Shown here: positions 18,057-26,143 of the stretch, piece after piece
Numbering within the stretch: position 1 is the stretch's first letter
Layout: the number at the start of each line of letters is the position of its first letter
Source of the DNA: G965205525 sp965205525
Lineage (GTDB): Bacteria > Pseudomonadota > Gammaproteobacteria > JABABF01
NCBI GenBank assembly: GCA_965205525.1
Contig: OZ242171.1
Span: forward strand, 1 to 64,000
Reading direction: 5' to 3'
Length of the DNA: 64,000 nt
The notes under the pieces: generated by a model
Seen by the model: only the letters and a program-made list of their open reading frames with translations
What the model was told of the DNA's origin: nothing
Database searches by the model: none
Translations under genes and position numbers: made by a program

Positions 18057-18391
18057 CAGCACTGCCTGCTCTGCCTGGCGCGGCCTCCTTGACTGCCGAT
18101 ATCGGCACTCCATAAAAAAGGGCGGGCCGAAGGAGGGCGGTCTTCCCCTCCGGCCCGCTGCGCTCCTGCGCAATTTTCCACTTCCCATGTGGTGACAGGC
18201 AGCCATGCCTGCCTTCCTACGGCCTCCATGTTTCGAGGGTTAGTTTGCCCCTTGGAAGGGGGTAAATACAAGGGTAGAGAGCGTAATTCGCAGAAGTTAA
18301 ATTAACTTTAGGTTTAGAGGAGATAAACGCATAAGGTCTTTTTTATTTTAGAAATTAACGGCAATATATTGATTTAAAGAACATAACCCTT
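18057..18391. other. Intergenic region between convergent fdxA and acyltransferase genes
   Basis: 335 bases. The left half is GC-rich and holds the terminator hairpin at 18122-18158. The right part (about 18290-18380) turns sharply AT-rich, with no open frame, promoter or RNA gene that I can defend. Confidence 0.4.
18114..18158 (-). terminator. Rho-independent terminator, best on minus strand
   Basis: GCGGGCCG at 18122-18129 pairs with CGGCCCGC at 18151-18158, and the inner arms extend the stem. On the minus strand the stem is followed directly by six T (18119-18114), so it terminates the acyltransferase transcript. It may also stop fdxA from the other side. Confidence 0.75.
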
Positions 18392-19267
18392 CTAGTGAGG
18401 TATGGGCTCTGTCAGCAAGGGCTCCTGTGGCTGGCGCGGATATTTCCAGAGATTCATGGTCCACAGCCAGCATGCGGGCTGTGCTTGGATTGCGTTTTCC
18501 AAGGCCCTGGCATATTGCACCAGCACCCCGGTGCCGTCTTTGGAGTAGGGGGGCTGGGCGATCTTTTTCAAGGACAGGACAAAATGCCCACGTCCTCTCC
18601 TGCGAACAAAGGCAAAGAGTACAGGGCTGTTCAGGAGCCGCGGCAGCTTGTCTATGCCGGTATGGAAAGGGGTGTCACGGCCCAGCAAGCGCGTCCAGTG
18701 CTTACCCCCTTTCTGCCAGGGGCGCTGCTCCGCAAAGAGCATCAGTAATCCCGGGTGCTTGCTGCTTCGCAGTATCTTTCTGGGCGAGATATTGTCGGGG
18801 ATCATCCTAGGCCCCGTGCGGGTCCTGGTTTCCAGGAAAAATCTTTCCCATAGGGGGCTATGCAGGGGGCGATAAAAGCTGGAAATCTCAAGATCCGGGC
18901 GGGCCAGCGACAATGCCAGTGCCGGGATTTCCCAGTTGGCCAGATGACAGCCGAGATAGATAACTTGCCGATGCTCCGCCGTGCAGGCATCCAGCTCATC
19001 CAGACCCTGTATTTCCACTCGCTCCTGTATTTCTGTGAGGGGCATGGTGCGGGCCCGAAGAGCTTCACAGGCGAGAGCGCCCAAGTGCCGATAAAAATCT
19101 CGGCGGATAGCCGCCCGCTTCCTTTCGCTGAGTTCCGGGAATGCGCGGCGAAGGTTTTCCGTTACCAGCCGGCGGCGATAAAAGCAGCTGCCGAGCAGGG
19201 CCAGCAGCGGTGCGATAAGCGTATAAAGCAGCGGCAGCGGCAGCGCTGCCGAGAGGAGTCGCAGCAT
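18392..19267 (-). CDS. Lipid A biosynthesis acyltransferase (LpxL/HtrB family)
   Basis: 291-residue membrane-anchored acyltransferase adding secondary acyl chains to Kdo-lipid IV-A. One hydrophobic N-terminal anchor. The catalytic HxxxxE motif is in GCHLANWE (~107-114), followed by YRPLHSPLWERFF and the later LFAEQRPWQKGG, which are family features. Which chain it adds (LpxL or LpxM role) cannot be told. Flanked by terminators on both sides, so probably a single-gene transcript. Confidence 0.88.
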   Translation of the reverse strand: MLRLLSAALPLPLLYTLIAPLLALLGSCFYRRRLVTENLRRAFPELSERKRAAIRRDFYRHLGALACEALRARTMPLTEIQERVEIQGLDELDACTAEHRQVIYLGCHLANWEIPALALSLARPDLEISSFYRPLHSPLWERFFLETRTRTGPRMIPDNISPRKILRSSKHPGLLMLFAEQRPWQKGGKHWTRLLGRDTPFHTGIDKLPRLLNSPVLFAFVRRRGRGHFVLSLKKIAQPPYSKDGTGVLVQYARALENAIQAQPACWLWTMNLWKYPRQPQEPLLTEPIPH

Positions 19268-19374
19268 GGTTGTCAGTGGCGGACGGGAAGCAGCAGAGAT
19301 AGATGAAGGCCGTTCATGAAGGCCGTTGCAGGGCAGACGGGGGAGTGTAGCCTAAAAATAAAGCAGAGTAAGGG

Positions 19375-19412
19375 GAGCCGCCGGGCCAGCATTTCGCATG
19401 GCCCGACGGCTC
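19375..19412 (-). terminator. Stem-loop downstream of TonB receptor gene
   Basis: GAGCCG/CGGGCCA on one arm pairs with TGGCCCG/CGGCTC on the other, with one mismatch and a ~10-base loop. On the minus strand a TTTATTTTT run lies about 13 bases past the stem. It is probably a terminator for the receptor gene, though the T-run is not directly attached. Confidence 0.5.
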
Positions 19413-19420
19413 ACCTGCTG

Positions 19421-19456
19421 GCCCGGGACTTTATAGGGGGGGGGGGGGTCCCGGGC
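19421..19456. repeat. Hairpin with a 13-G homopolymer in its loop side
   Basis: GCCCGGGAC (19421-19429) and GTCCCGGGC (19448-19456) form a perfect 9-bp stem enclosing TTTATA and a run of 13 G (19436-19448, the last G also in the stem). It lies 11 bases beyond the receptor stop codon. Poly-G of this length is prone to slippage. Confidence 0.7.
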
Positions 19457-19467
19457 CCGCTCGCAAA

Positions 19468-21597
19468 CTAGAAACTCAGGCGAGTAATCAGTTCAAAGGA
19501 ACGGCCCGCTTCCGGCGCCGAGTCCCGTATGAAAGAAGTCGCATTGCGCACCTCTTCGTCCAGCAGGTTGCTGCCGCGCAGCTGCACTGACCAGAGGCCG
19601 CGCCAGCTTTCCGGAGACTGCCAGCGCAGGGCAGCAGACAGCAGGGTATGCCCTTCGGTGGACTCCTCGTTTCTGCCGGGCCGGTCCTGCTCTTCCACTT
19701 CCATCAGCTGCACATGCCCGGACCAGGCGCTGCGCTGGTATTCCAGTCTCAGGCCATAGCGCAGCGGGGGCAGCCGCGGCACATCGCCGCCCTCATCCAG
19801 CTCACCGCGCACATAATCGGAAAGCAAGGCAAGCCGGAAGTCGCGGCCCAATGTGCGGGAGAGTTCCAGTTCTGCGCCGTGGAAAGATGCCTCCTCTTGC
19901 CGGTACAGGAATAAGGGTGTGCAGCCGTGCTCTTCGGCTTCGCAGGATTCCTCATCTGCAAATTCCTCTCCATCCTCCGATACCCAGATGCCCTGACCGG
20001 CTTCGTAGATATAGTCATCAAATTTCCGCCGAAACAGATTCAGCGTGCCGCCGTAGGGACCTCGGCTCCACTCAATTCCTATTTCCGCGTCAAGCAGCGT
20101 CTCGCGTTTCAGTGTGGGATCACCTCGCTCGTAAGTGCCCGTGGCTATATGGGGACCGCAGGCAAATAGTTCTTCCACCGTGGGCGCACGCTGTGAGCGG
20201 CTCAGGGAAGTGCGCAGCCGTCCATCCCCGAGATGACGTATCCCGGCGATGGAGAAGCTGACCAAATCATGTTCGGCATCTTTGAAAAGGCAGATGTCTT
20301 CAGGGAATTGATCACTCTGGGGCGAGATTTCTGTTTCCTGTCTCTCCCAGCGTCCCCCGATTTCCAGCAGCCATTTTTCCCAATGGAAATCCTCCAGCAG
20401 GAATAGAGCCCAGGAGCGAATGTCCGAGCGGGGCACAAAGCTTTCCTCTCCCTCTGCCGAAAAATCACTGTTCCTCAGATGCAGACCGATAACGCCGAAA
20501 TGGCTTTCGTCACGTTGATGGAGCAGCTCTGTGCGCAGCTCTGTGCTCTCGTTTTCGTAGCGAGTGGCGGCGCTTCCTCCTTCTATTTCATCGTGACGAT
20601 AATCGCTGTATCCCAGAGAGAAGCGCAGGTCATAGGTGCGTTCTTCGCCTGTTCCCGAAAAGAGGTCCATTACGGCACCGCGCAGGCTGAGGCGGGTATG
20701 CTCCAGGTCAATGCGGACATTGTGATCTTCTTCCTCCTCCTCCTCTTCTTCGTGCTCTTCTTCTTCGTGGGCATGCACGCTGCCGGGTATGCCGTATTTA
20801 TTCACCAGGTGGTTCACCGAAAAACCTGCGAAGCCCCAGTCCCTCACCAGGGATGCACCTAGGGTGCCACTTCTGGCACGGCTGGCGGTGTTCCTGATGA
20901 AGCCATGGGTATTCGGCTCCTCCTCTTCGTGCTCTTCTGCTTCCTCTGCCGCCGCCGTTTCACGAGAGGCATATCCATCAATTTCAATGTTGTTGCTTTC
21001 CCGGTACAGACCATCCAGATGCCAGGCAAAATCGCCTGCGCCGCCGTCAAGGGTAAATACACCGGCATCCCGGTCCGCCGCAGTGCCGTGGCGCAATTCC
21101 AGCCCGCCCTGCAGTTTCTCCGGCACGATGTCGGGAATGCTATTGTCCAGCACGTTTACCGTGCCGCCGATGGCGCGGCCGCTGTAGAGCAGCACCGCTG
21201 GGCCGCGCAGCACCTCAATGCGCTGCGCCAGCAAAGGCTCCAGCGACAGGGCGTGGTCCTGGCTGACGCCGGAGACATCCAGGGTGGCGAGGCCGTTCTG
21301 CAGGACGGCTACCCGGTCTCCGCTCTGTCCGCGGATTACGGGCAGTCCGACACCAGGTCCGAAAGTGGTGGCGCGAATGCCGAGCTCTTCTTGAAGGGTT
21401 TCTCCCAAGGTGTCGGCGGCGCGCTCTCGCAGTTTTTCACCAGATAGGGTGTTGACCGCATAGGCAGTATCTCGGCGCGCGTGGAGCTGAGGCACACTGA
21501 CGATGGTCTCCTCCATGGGGGAGACGGAGAGAGGCTGGGCCTCAGATAGAGAGCCAAGAGCCAGGACCAGCAGTCCCGGAAGGAAAATTTTGCGCAT
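19468..21597 (-). CDS. TonB-dependent outer-membrane receptor, probable metal (zinc) type
   Basis: 709 residues: signal peptide (1-20), TonB box-like EETIVSVP, plug domain (~45-160; VIRGQSGDRVAVLQNG, EVLRGPAVLLYSG) and a 22-strand barrel ending in aromatic LSF. Two long loops are packed with Glu and His, e.g. AHEEEEHEEEEEEEEDHN (~275-292) and AAEEAEEHEEEE (~225). These recall the His/acid-rich loops of ZnuD-type zinc receptors. Cys pairs occur in other loops (DICLF, FACGP, EESCEAEEHGC). The substrate is inferred. A small His/Cys exported protein gene lies just upstream. Confidence 0.85.
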   Translation of the reverse strand: MRKIFLPGLLVLALGSLSEAQPLSVSPMEETIVSVPQLHARRDTAYAVNTLSGEKLRERAADTLGETLQEELGIRATTFGPGVGLPVIRGQSGDRVAVLQNGLATLDVSGVSQDHALSLEPLLAQRIEVLRGPAVLLYSGRAIGGTVNVLDNSIPDIVPEKLQGGLELRHGTAADRDAGVFTLDGGAGDFAWHLDGLYRESNNIEIDGYASRETAAAEEAEEHEEEEPNTHGFIRNTASRARSGTLGASLVRDWGFAGFSVNHLVNKYGIPGSVHAHEEEEHEEEEEEEEDHNVRIDLEHTRLSLRGAVMDLFSGTGEERTYDLRFSLGYSDYRHDEIEGGSAATRYENESTELRTELLHQRDESHFGVIGLHLRNSDFSAEGEESFVPRSDIRSWALFLLEDFHWEKWLLEIGGRWERQETEISPQSDQFPEDICLFKDAEHDLVSFSIAGIRHLGDGRLRTSLSRSQRAPTVEELFACGPHIATGTYERGDPTLKRETLLDAEIGIEWSRGPYGGTLNLFRRKFDDYIYEAGQGIWVSEDGEEFADEESCEAEEHGCTPLFLYRQEEASFHGAELELSRTLGRDFRLALLSDYVRGELDEGGDVPRLPPLRYGLRLEYQRSAWSGHVQLMEVEEQDRPGRNEESTEGHTLLSAALRWQSPESWRGLWSVQLRGSNLLDEEVRNATSFIRDSAPEAGRSFELITRLSF

Positions 21598-21617
21598 AGA
21601 TATTACATCGCTATATC

Positions 21618-21659
21618 AAAAAATACGGGCGCACGCACCGCCGCTGGCGGCGCGTTCGC
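21618..21659 (-). terminator. Stem-loop with T-run between small gene and receptor gene
   Basis: On the minus strand an imperfect GC stem, GCGAACGCGCCGCC with GGCGGTGCGTGCGC (21659-21629), is followed a few bases later by TTTTTT, and the receptor ATG lies 21 bases beyond. It could act as a terminator or attenuator that lowers receptor expression relative to the small gene. Confidence 0.45.
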
Positions 21660-21680
21660 AGTGATTTTCAGGAAACCGTC

Positions 21681-21995
21681 TTAGGAGACGGGAGGTGCGC
21701 GAGGCTGGGTATGATGAAGTAGAAATTGCTGGCGCGGGACCGCGCAGGCAGCAGATGGGCAAAGGTTTTTGCCCGTGAATATCGTTGGTGCCGCAGCGAT
21801 TTCTCCGACGTCCGCATATTCCGTCGCAGAGGAAGCGATGCAGGCTTGGCACTCGGCAACCGGCGCCTCCCCATTGTCATGGAGATGTATCGCCTGTATG
21901 CCTGTGCCCCACAGCAGCAGGAGAGACAGCGCGAAAAAGCGGGTTATTTTCAACTTGTCCGTTCGGCGAATACTAAAAGAATAAATCTCTCTCAT
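21681..21995 (-). CDS. Small exported His/Cys-containing protein
   Basis: 104 residues with a hydrophobic segment at ~19-35 (FFALSLLLLWGTGIQA), then IHLHDNG, a CQAC pair, CPSAAC, and HH near the end. It resembles small periplasmic DUF2946-like proteins with His and CxxC that accompany TonB receptor genes, but I cannot assign a family firmly. Two adjacent starts exist (ATG at 21995, GTG at 21998). Context suggests a metal-binding partner for the receptor 83 bases downstream. The long N-terminus before the hydrophobic stretch is unusual for a signal peptide; a TTG at about residue 16 may be the true start. Confidence 0.6.
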   Translation of the reverse strand: MREIYSFSIRRTDKLKITRFFALSLLLLWGTGIQAIHLHDNGEAPVAECQACIASSATEYADVGEIAAAPTIFTGKNLCPSAACAVPRQQFLLHHTQPRAPPVS

Positions 21996-22063
21996 CACAT
22001 AACCATGGAGCAGGCTGCAAGATTTGTCAACCCCCGAAGGGGCACGCTTGTTACCATACAGCC

Positions 22064-22861
22064 ATGGACTCAGACCGCCTGCTTCTCCCTCTGGCCTGCC
22101 TGCCGGAGGCTCCCCTCTCTGAACAGCTGTCCGCTGCTGCCGGAGCCGGGTTTCAGCGCATATCCCTCTGGGGCACTCATTTGGAAACGGCCCTCGGAAG
22201 CGGCGAAAGTCTGCAATCTATTGCCGGCATGATAGCGGATCATGGCCTTCGTCTGGATGTCTTTGAAGCCCTCAGCGCGTGGGCCCTGGGGCGGGACGAA
22301 GCCCTTGCCGAGGCGGAGCTTTTTGCCGAGCGAGCAGCAGCTCTGGGTGCGAAAACCTTGGTGGCTGCGCCGATGGTGAGAGAGTTTCGCGATCCGGAGA
22401 GGGTGGGAGAACTGCTTCGTGCCAGTTGGCGCATCGCGAGCCGAAGCGGTATTCGCTTGGCACTGGAGCCCTTGCCCTGGAGCCCCCTTGGCGATGCAGC
22501 TGCGGCACTGGACTTTCTGGATTCCGCGGGCTGTGCCGAGGTGTCGCTGGTCATTGACAGCTGGCACTGGCACCGGACCGGTGCCGATCGGGCCGGGCTC
22601 GTCGCCGCCCAAGGGCGGGTCGCGCTGGTACAGATCAGCGATGCTCTGTCCGAGCCGCTGGATGACGTTATCGTTGAAACCATGCATCGGCGACTGCTGC
22701 CCGGCGAGGGGGTCTGTGACATAAGCGGCCTGCTGGAGGCGCTGGGTGTGGCCGAGGCAAGTTATCCTGTCGCCATTGAGGTGCTGAGCGACGAGATCAG
22801 GGCCTGTTCCCCGGCAGATGCTGCAGACATATTGATGCATCATCTCAAGTCCGTGACCTGA
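22064..22861 (+). CDS. Sugar phosphate isomerase/epimerase-like TIM-barrel protein
   Basis: 265 residues of the AP endonuclease 2/xylose isomerase-like TIM-barrel family. Metal-site regions are visible: IRLALEPLPW (Glu), LVIDSWHWHRTG (Asp, His), RVALVQISDA (Gln/Asp) and VAIEVLSDE (Glu). The substrate is unknown. It stands alone between the divergent receptor operon and the hydrolase gene, which starts 49 bases downstream and may be co-transcribed. Confidence 0.8.
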   Translation: MDSDRLLLPLACLPEAPLSEQLSAAAGAGFQRISLWGTHLETALGSGESLQSIAGMIADHGLRLDVFEALSAWALGRDEALAEAELFAERAAALGAKTLVAAPMVREFRDPERVGELLRASWRIASRSGIRLALEPLPWSPLGDAAAALDFLDSAGCAEVSLVIDSWHWHRTGADRAGLVAAQGRVALVQISDALSEPLDDVIVETMHRRLLPGEGVCDISGLLEALGVAEASYPVAIEVLSDEIRACSPADAADILMHHLKSVT

Positions 22862-22910
22862 TTTTTATCCCGACAACCCGTACGCTTTTTTTATCCAACC
22901 GGTACCGCCC

Positions 22911-24431
22911 ATGCCCGAACGGTCTTGGCCTGACCCCATCCTTCCAGGGGTGGAGCATCACATGCTCCCTGTTGGGGATATCCGCATGCATATTGCGGTG
23001 CAGGGCGAAGGGCCGCTGGCGGTGCTGTGTCACGGTTTTCCCGGGCTGTGGTTCAGCTGGCGGCACCAGCTGTCTGCCATCGCAGATTGCGGCTGGAGGG
23101 CCGTGGCCGTGGATCACCGGGGCTATGGCCGCACTGATCGTCCGACAGACATCAGAAGCTACGCCGCTGATCAGGCGATTGCAGACATGCTGCATCTTCT
23201 GGATGCCCTGGGGGAAGGGCAGGCGGTTTTCATCGGACATGATTTCGGTGCCCAGCTCGTTTGGAACCTGGCTGTTCGGGCGCCGGAACATGTGCTGGGG
23301 GTGGCGGCCTTGAGCTGTCCCTACGATTTTGATCTCGCCGGGCGCAGCGGCGCCGGACGAAAGCCTGGCGCGGAATACCCGCCGGATGATCCCCTCGCCT
23401 TTGCCTCTCCCCATATACCTCCTAGCGCTGCATTTGCCGCGCTGGCGAAGAAGCATTTTTTCCATATGCATTATTTTCAGAAACAGGGTCCTCCAGAGCG
23501 TGAACTGGGGAGCAGCCCGGCACTTTTTTTGAAAAAACTTTTCTGGGCGCTGAGTGCCGAGGGCAACCTGCTGGATTGGAGCCGCTATCCCTCCGAGGGG
23601 ACCGGCTACTTGGATGTGCTGGCCGAGCCCGAAAGAGATCTGCCCTGGGAGTGGCTCGGGTCTCAGGAGTTTGACTATTTCCTGGCCGAATACACTCGCA
23701 CCGGAGCGGGCAGTGCTTTTATCGGCGGTCTCAACTCCTACCGGGTGGCGGACCTGAACTGGGAGCTGGGCCGGCCTTGGGCCGATGCCGATGTGAAGAA
23801 GCCCGCGCTGTTTATCGCGGGCAGAGAGGATGCGGTCCTGAAGATGATCCGCCCAGATGCGCTGGAGATCATGCGTCGGCGGGTGCCGGGCTTGCGGGGG
23901 ATTTTGCTGATTCCCGGTGCCGGACACTTCGTGCAGCAGGAGAAGCCCGTTGCGGTAAATCGCGCGCTCGGGAAATTTCTGGAAGAATTGCAGCGCTCAC
24001 AATCACTTGAACAGACGGTAACAGATTTACAGCCTCCTGCGCATATCTTGTGTTTGGTGTGCGTCGCTCAAGCTGACCGCCAGAAGCCGTCCGCAGTGCG
24101 GCAAAATGCAGATAAGAATAGGATAAATAAAGGAGTTTTCCTGACCCTCTCAGCACATATGAGCATTGTCAGTGATTATGGCGGAGAGGGAGGGATTCGA
24201 ACCCCCGGACCACTTGCGAGGTCAGCGATTTTCGAGACCGCCCCGTTCGACCACTCCGGCACCTCTCCTTCTGGAATAGCTATTTTATACTTTCAGCCCC
24301 AGCCGCCGGGCAGCGGTCTTGTAAGACTCCACCACATCGCCCAGATCCTGGCGAAAACGATCTTTGTCCAGGCTCTCTCTCGTCTCGGTATCCCACAGCC
24401 GGCAGCCGTCCGGTGTGAATTCATCGCCTAG
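22911..24431 (+). CDS. Alpha/beta hydrolase, epoxide hydrolase-like, with 3' frame extension
   Basis: The recognisable enzyme is residues ~1-360. It has the oxyanion motif HGFPGLWFSW, the RGYGRTDRP turn, nucleophile GHDFGAQ with Asp in place of Ser (epoxide hydrolase or dehalogenase type), and catalytic His in PGAGHFVQQEKP. Similar proteins end near nt 24000. Here no stop follows: the frame runs another ~145 codons through the antisense of the tRNA-Ser gene and into the antisense of purC. The extension has no protein-like character, so a lost stop or a frameshift near 24000 is likely. Confidence 0.75.
   Translation: MPERSWPDPILPGVEHHMLPVGDIRMHIAVQGEGPLAVLCHGFPGLWFSWRHQLSAIADCGWRAVAVDHRGYGRTDRPTDIRSYAADQAIADMLHLLDALGEGQAVFIGHDFGAQLVWNLAVRAPEHVLGVAALSCPYDFDLAGRSGAGRKPGAEYPPDDPLAFASPHIPPSAAFAALAKKHFFHMHYFQKQGPPERELGSSPALFLKKLFWALSAEGNLLDWSRYPSEGTGYLDVLAEPERDLPWEWLGSQEFDYFLAEYTRTGAGSAFIGGLNSYRVADLNWELGRPWADADVKKPALFIAGREDAVLKMIRPDALEIMRRRVPGLRGILLIPGAGHFVQQEKPVAVNRALGKFLEELQRSQSLEQTVTDLQPPAHILCLVCVAQADRQKPSAVRQNADKNRINKGVFLTLSAHMSIVSDYGGEGGIRTPGPLARSAIFETAPFDHSGTSPSGIAILYFQPQPPGSGLVRLHHIAQILAKTIFVQALSRLGIPQPAAVRCEFIA
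24179..24268 (-). tRNA. tRNA-Ser(CGA)
   Basis: 90 bases including an encoded CCA. The acceptor stem GGAGAGG pairs with CCTCTCC, the T-loop has GGTTCGAATCC, and there is a long variable arm of class II type. The anticodon loop CTCGAAA has CGA at 24234-24232, reading UCG. It is clear in the reverse complement. Confidence 0.97.
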
Positions 24432-24998
24432 GGTGAGTGCGCCCCGATACATGCCAAACTCCAGTTTGTAGTCCACCAGCAGCATGTTTCCCGCTTTGAA
24501 GATTCCCTTTAGCACTTCGTTTACCTGCAATGTCAGCTCCCGTCCCCGCTCCAGCTGCTCGGCATTGCCCCAGCCGAAGGAGACCACATGGGATTCATTG
24601 ATCATCGGGTCGTGCAGCTCATCGTTCTTGTAGAACAATTCAAAGACAGGGGGCTGCAATTCCGTGCCTGCCTTGATGCCAAGCCGCTTGCACAGGCTGC
24701 CGGCGGCTATGTTGCGCACTACAAACTCCACCGGCAGCATGTCCAGGTGTTTGACCAGCGCTTCGTTTTCAGACAGGCACTGTTCAAAATGGGTGGGGAT
24801 GCCAGCCTTCTCCAGCTTTTCCATGATGAAGGCATTGAACAGGTTATTGACCCGGCCCTTGTCCTGCAGCTTCTCTGTCTTGGCACCGTCAAAGGCGGAG
24901 GTGTCGTCCCGGAAGAGCAGGACCAGACGCTCCGGGTCATCCGTGGCGTGCACGGACTTGGCCTTGCCGGAAAATAGTTGCTTTCCTATCTGGGGCAT
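24285..24998 (-). CDS. purC: Phosphoribosylaminoimidazole-succinocarboxamide synthase (PurC)
   Basis: SAICAR synthetase of purine synthesis. 237 residues from the ATG at 24998: LFSGKAKSVHATDDPERL, FRDDTSAFDGAK, VEFVVRNIAAGSLCKRLG and LVDYKLEFG are all family signatures. An in-frame start 14 codons upstream would add residues not found in relatives. It is the last gene of dapA-bamC-purC, and its stop is 17 bases before the tRNA-Ser gene on the same strand. Confidence 0.95.
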   Translation of the reverse strand: MPQIGKQLFSGKAKSVHATDDPERLVLLFRDDTSAFDGAKTEKLQDKGRVNNLFNAFIMEKLEKAGIPTHFEQCLSENEALVKHLDMLPVEFVVRNIAAGSLCKRLGIKAGTELQPPVFELFYKNDELHDPMINESHVVSFGWGNAEQLERGRELTLQVNEVLKGIFKAGNMLLVDYKLEFGMYRGALTLGDEFTPDGCRLWDTETRESLDKDRFRQDLGDVVESYKTAARRLGLKV

Positions 24999-25070
24999 AT
25001 TGCTTAAATCTCGTTTTTCAGCGGTGACAAAAGCAGACAAAAAGATTCGCCTGCAGGAATAGAGCGGCTC

Positions 25071-26111
25071 TCAGGAGGCAAAGGCTTCAATTCTTCTCAA
25101 GAGTTCAAGGGCTTCATCCGGGTCAAGGGTATTTTTTTCATTGAAAATCATCACGCCGAAGCCATCTTCTCTCTCATCTATATGCACTTCGTACTGGGGC
25201 AAATTTTCTGCCTCTTCCCGGGACAGGCTGGACTGCTCTTCCTTGCGCTTTCTCCCTAGCCCAAACAGCCCTCTCTTGCCTCCCTTCTTCTGTGCCTTCT
25301 GATCGTAGGCCACGTAATAGATGCTGGCATCGCGATTCCGGTCCAAGATAAAAAATCCTGCTTTCTGCAGGGTTAGGGCCAGCACGGCCCACACATGGTT
25401 GAAGGGCAGGTCAAGCTGGAGCACCGGCTCCTGGTTTTCATCCCACTCAAGGTGCATCCGCGCCTCGGTGTTAATAACGGCAGCTTGCAGGGACACCAAT
25501 GCCGCAGTCTGGCCCAAATCCACGAAGTAAGTGCTGACCGCCTCCAGCATGGTGCGGGCCCGCTTCGGGTCGTCAGAGATTTCGGGCCAGCCGTCCCCTG
25601 CCTCTGGACCTGCCTGCAGCACAAAGATTTCAGAGGTGTCGGCGCGCAGTCCGACACGCACCCGGAAGCGATATTTTTCCTTCGACTGATCGTCCGGCTG
25701 CAGCCAGTCGGTTTCAATTACGCCATTTTCAATGTCAATCCGCGCTGTGGGCAGCCGGTTGATGCCCACAAAGCTGCGCAGGCGGGGCCAGGCATGGGTG
25801 ATGGAGAGTTCCGCCACCATCCATTCTTCGTCCCCCATCTTCCGTATGCGCACTTCACCGAGGGATGGGTTGACCAGGGCTGCGGGGGGGGCGGGGTGAC
25901 CTTCCCGCGCATCCGCCTGCTGCTGCTCCGGCAGCGGATAGAGGGGGCGCACGGGCACCGGTTCCATATGCTCCGGCACCTGCAATGGCTCAATCTCTCT
26001 GGCCTCGGCAACATCGTCTTTGCGATCCTGGATACCAGGGATTTTTACGAAACTGCATGCCGCGAGAAGAGCGGCGGCAGACAGGAGGAGAAGAAAGGTG
26101 CAAAGACGCAT
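25071..26111 (-). CDS. bamC: Outer membrane assembly lipoprotein BamC
   Basis: 346-residue lipoprotein of the BAM complex. Signal sequence with lipobox LLAAC, an unstructured N-terminal stretch (~20-85) that binds BamD in E. coli, then two helix-grip domains (WMVAELSITHAWPRL; LDLPFNHVWAVLALTLQKAGFFILD). The linker after the second domain holds a Lys-rich KKGGKRGLFGLGRKRKEE. The place between dapA and purC is the conserved one. Confidence 0.9.
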   Translation of the reverse strand: MRLCTFLLLLSAAALLAACSFVKIPGIQDRKDDVAEAREIEPLQVPEHMEPVPVRPLYPLPEQQQADAREGHPAPPAALVNPSLGEVRIRKMGDEEWMVAELSITHAWPRLRSFVGINRLPTARIDIENGVIETDWLQPDDQSKEKYRFRVRVGLRADTSEIFVLQAGPEAGDGWPEISDDPKRARTMLEAVSTYFVDLGQTAALVSLQAAVINTEARMHLEWDENQEPVLQLDLPFNHVWAVLALTLQKAGFFILDRNRDASIYYVAYDQKAQKKGGKRGLFGLGRKRKEEQSSLSREEAENLPQYEVHIDEREDGFGVMIFNEKNTLDPDEALELLRRIEAFAS

Positions 26112-26143
26112 AAAAAGACTTCAGTTCATACCGTATCGGCGTT

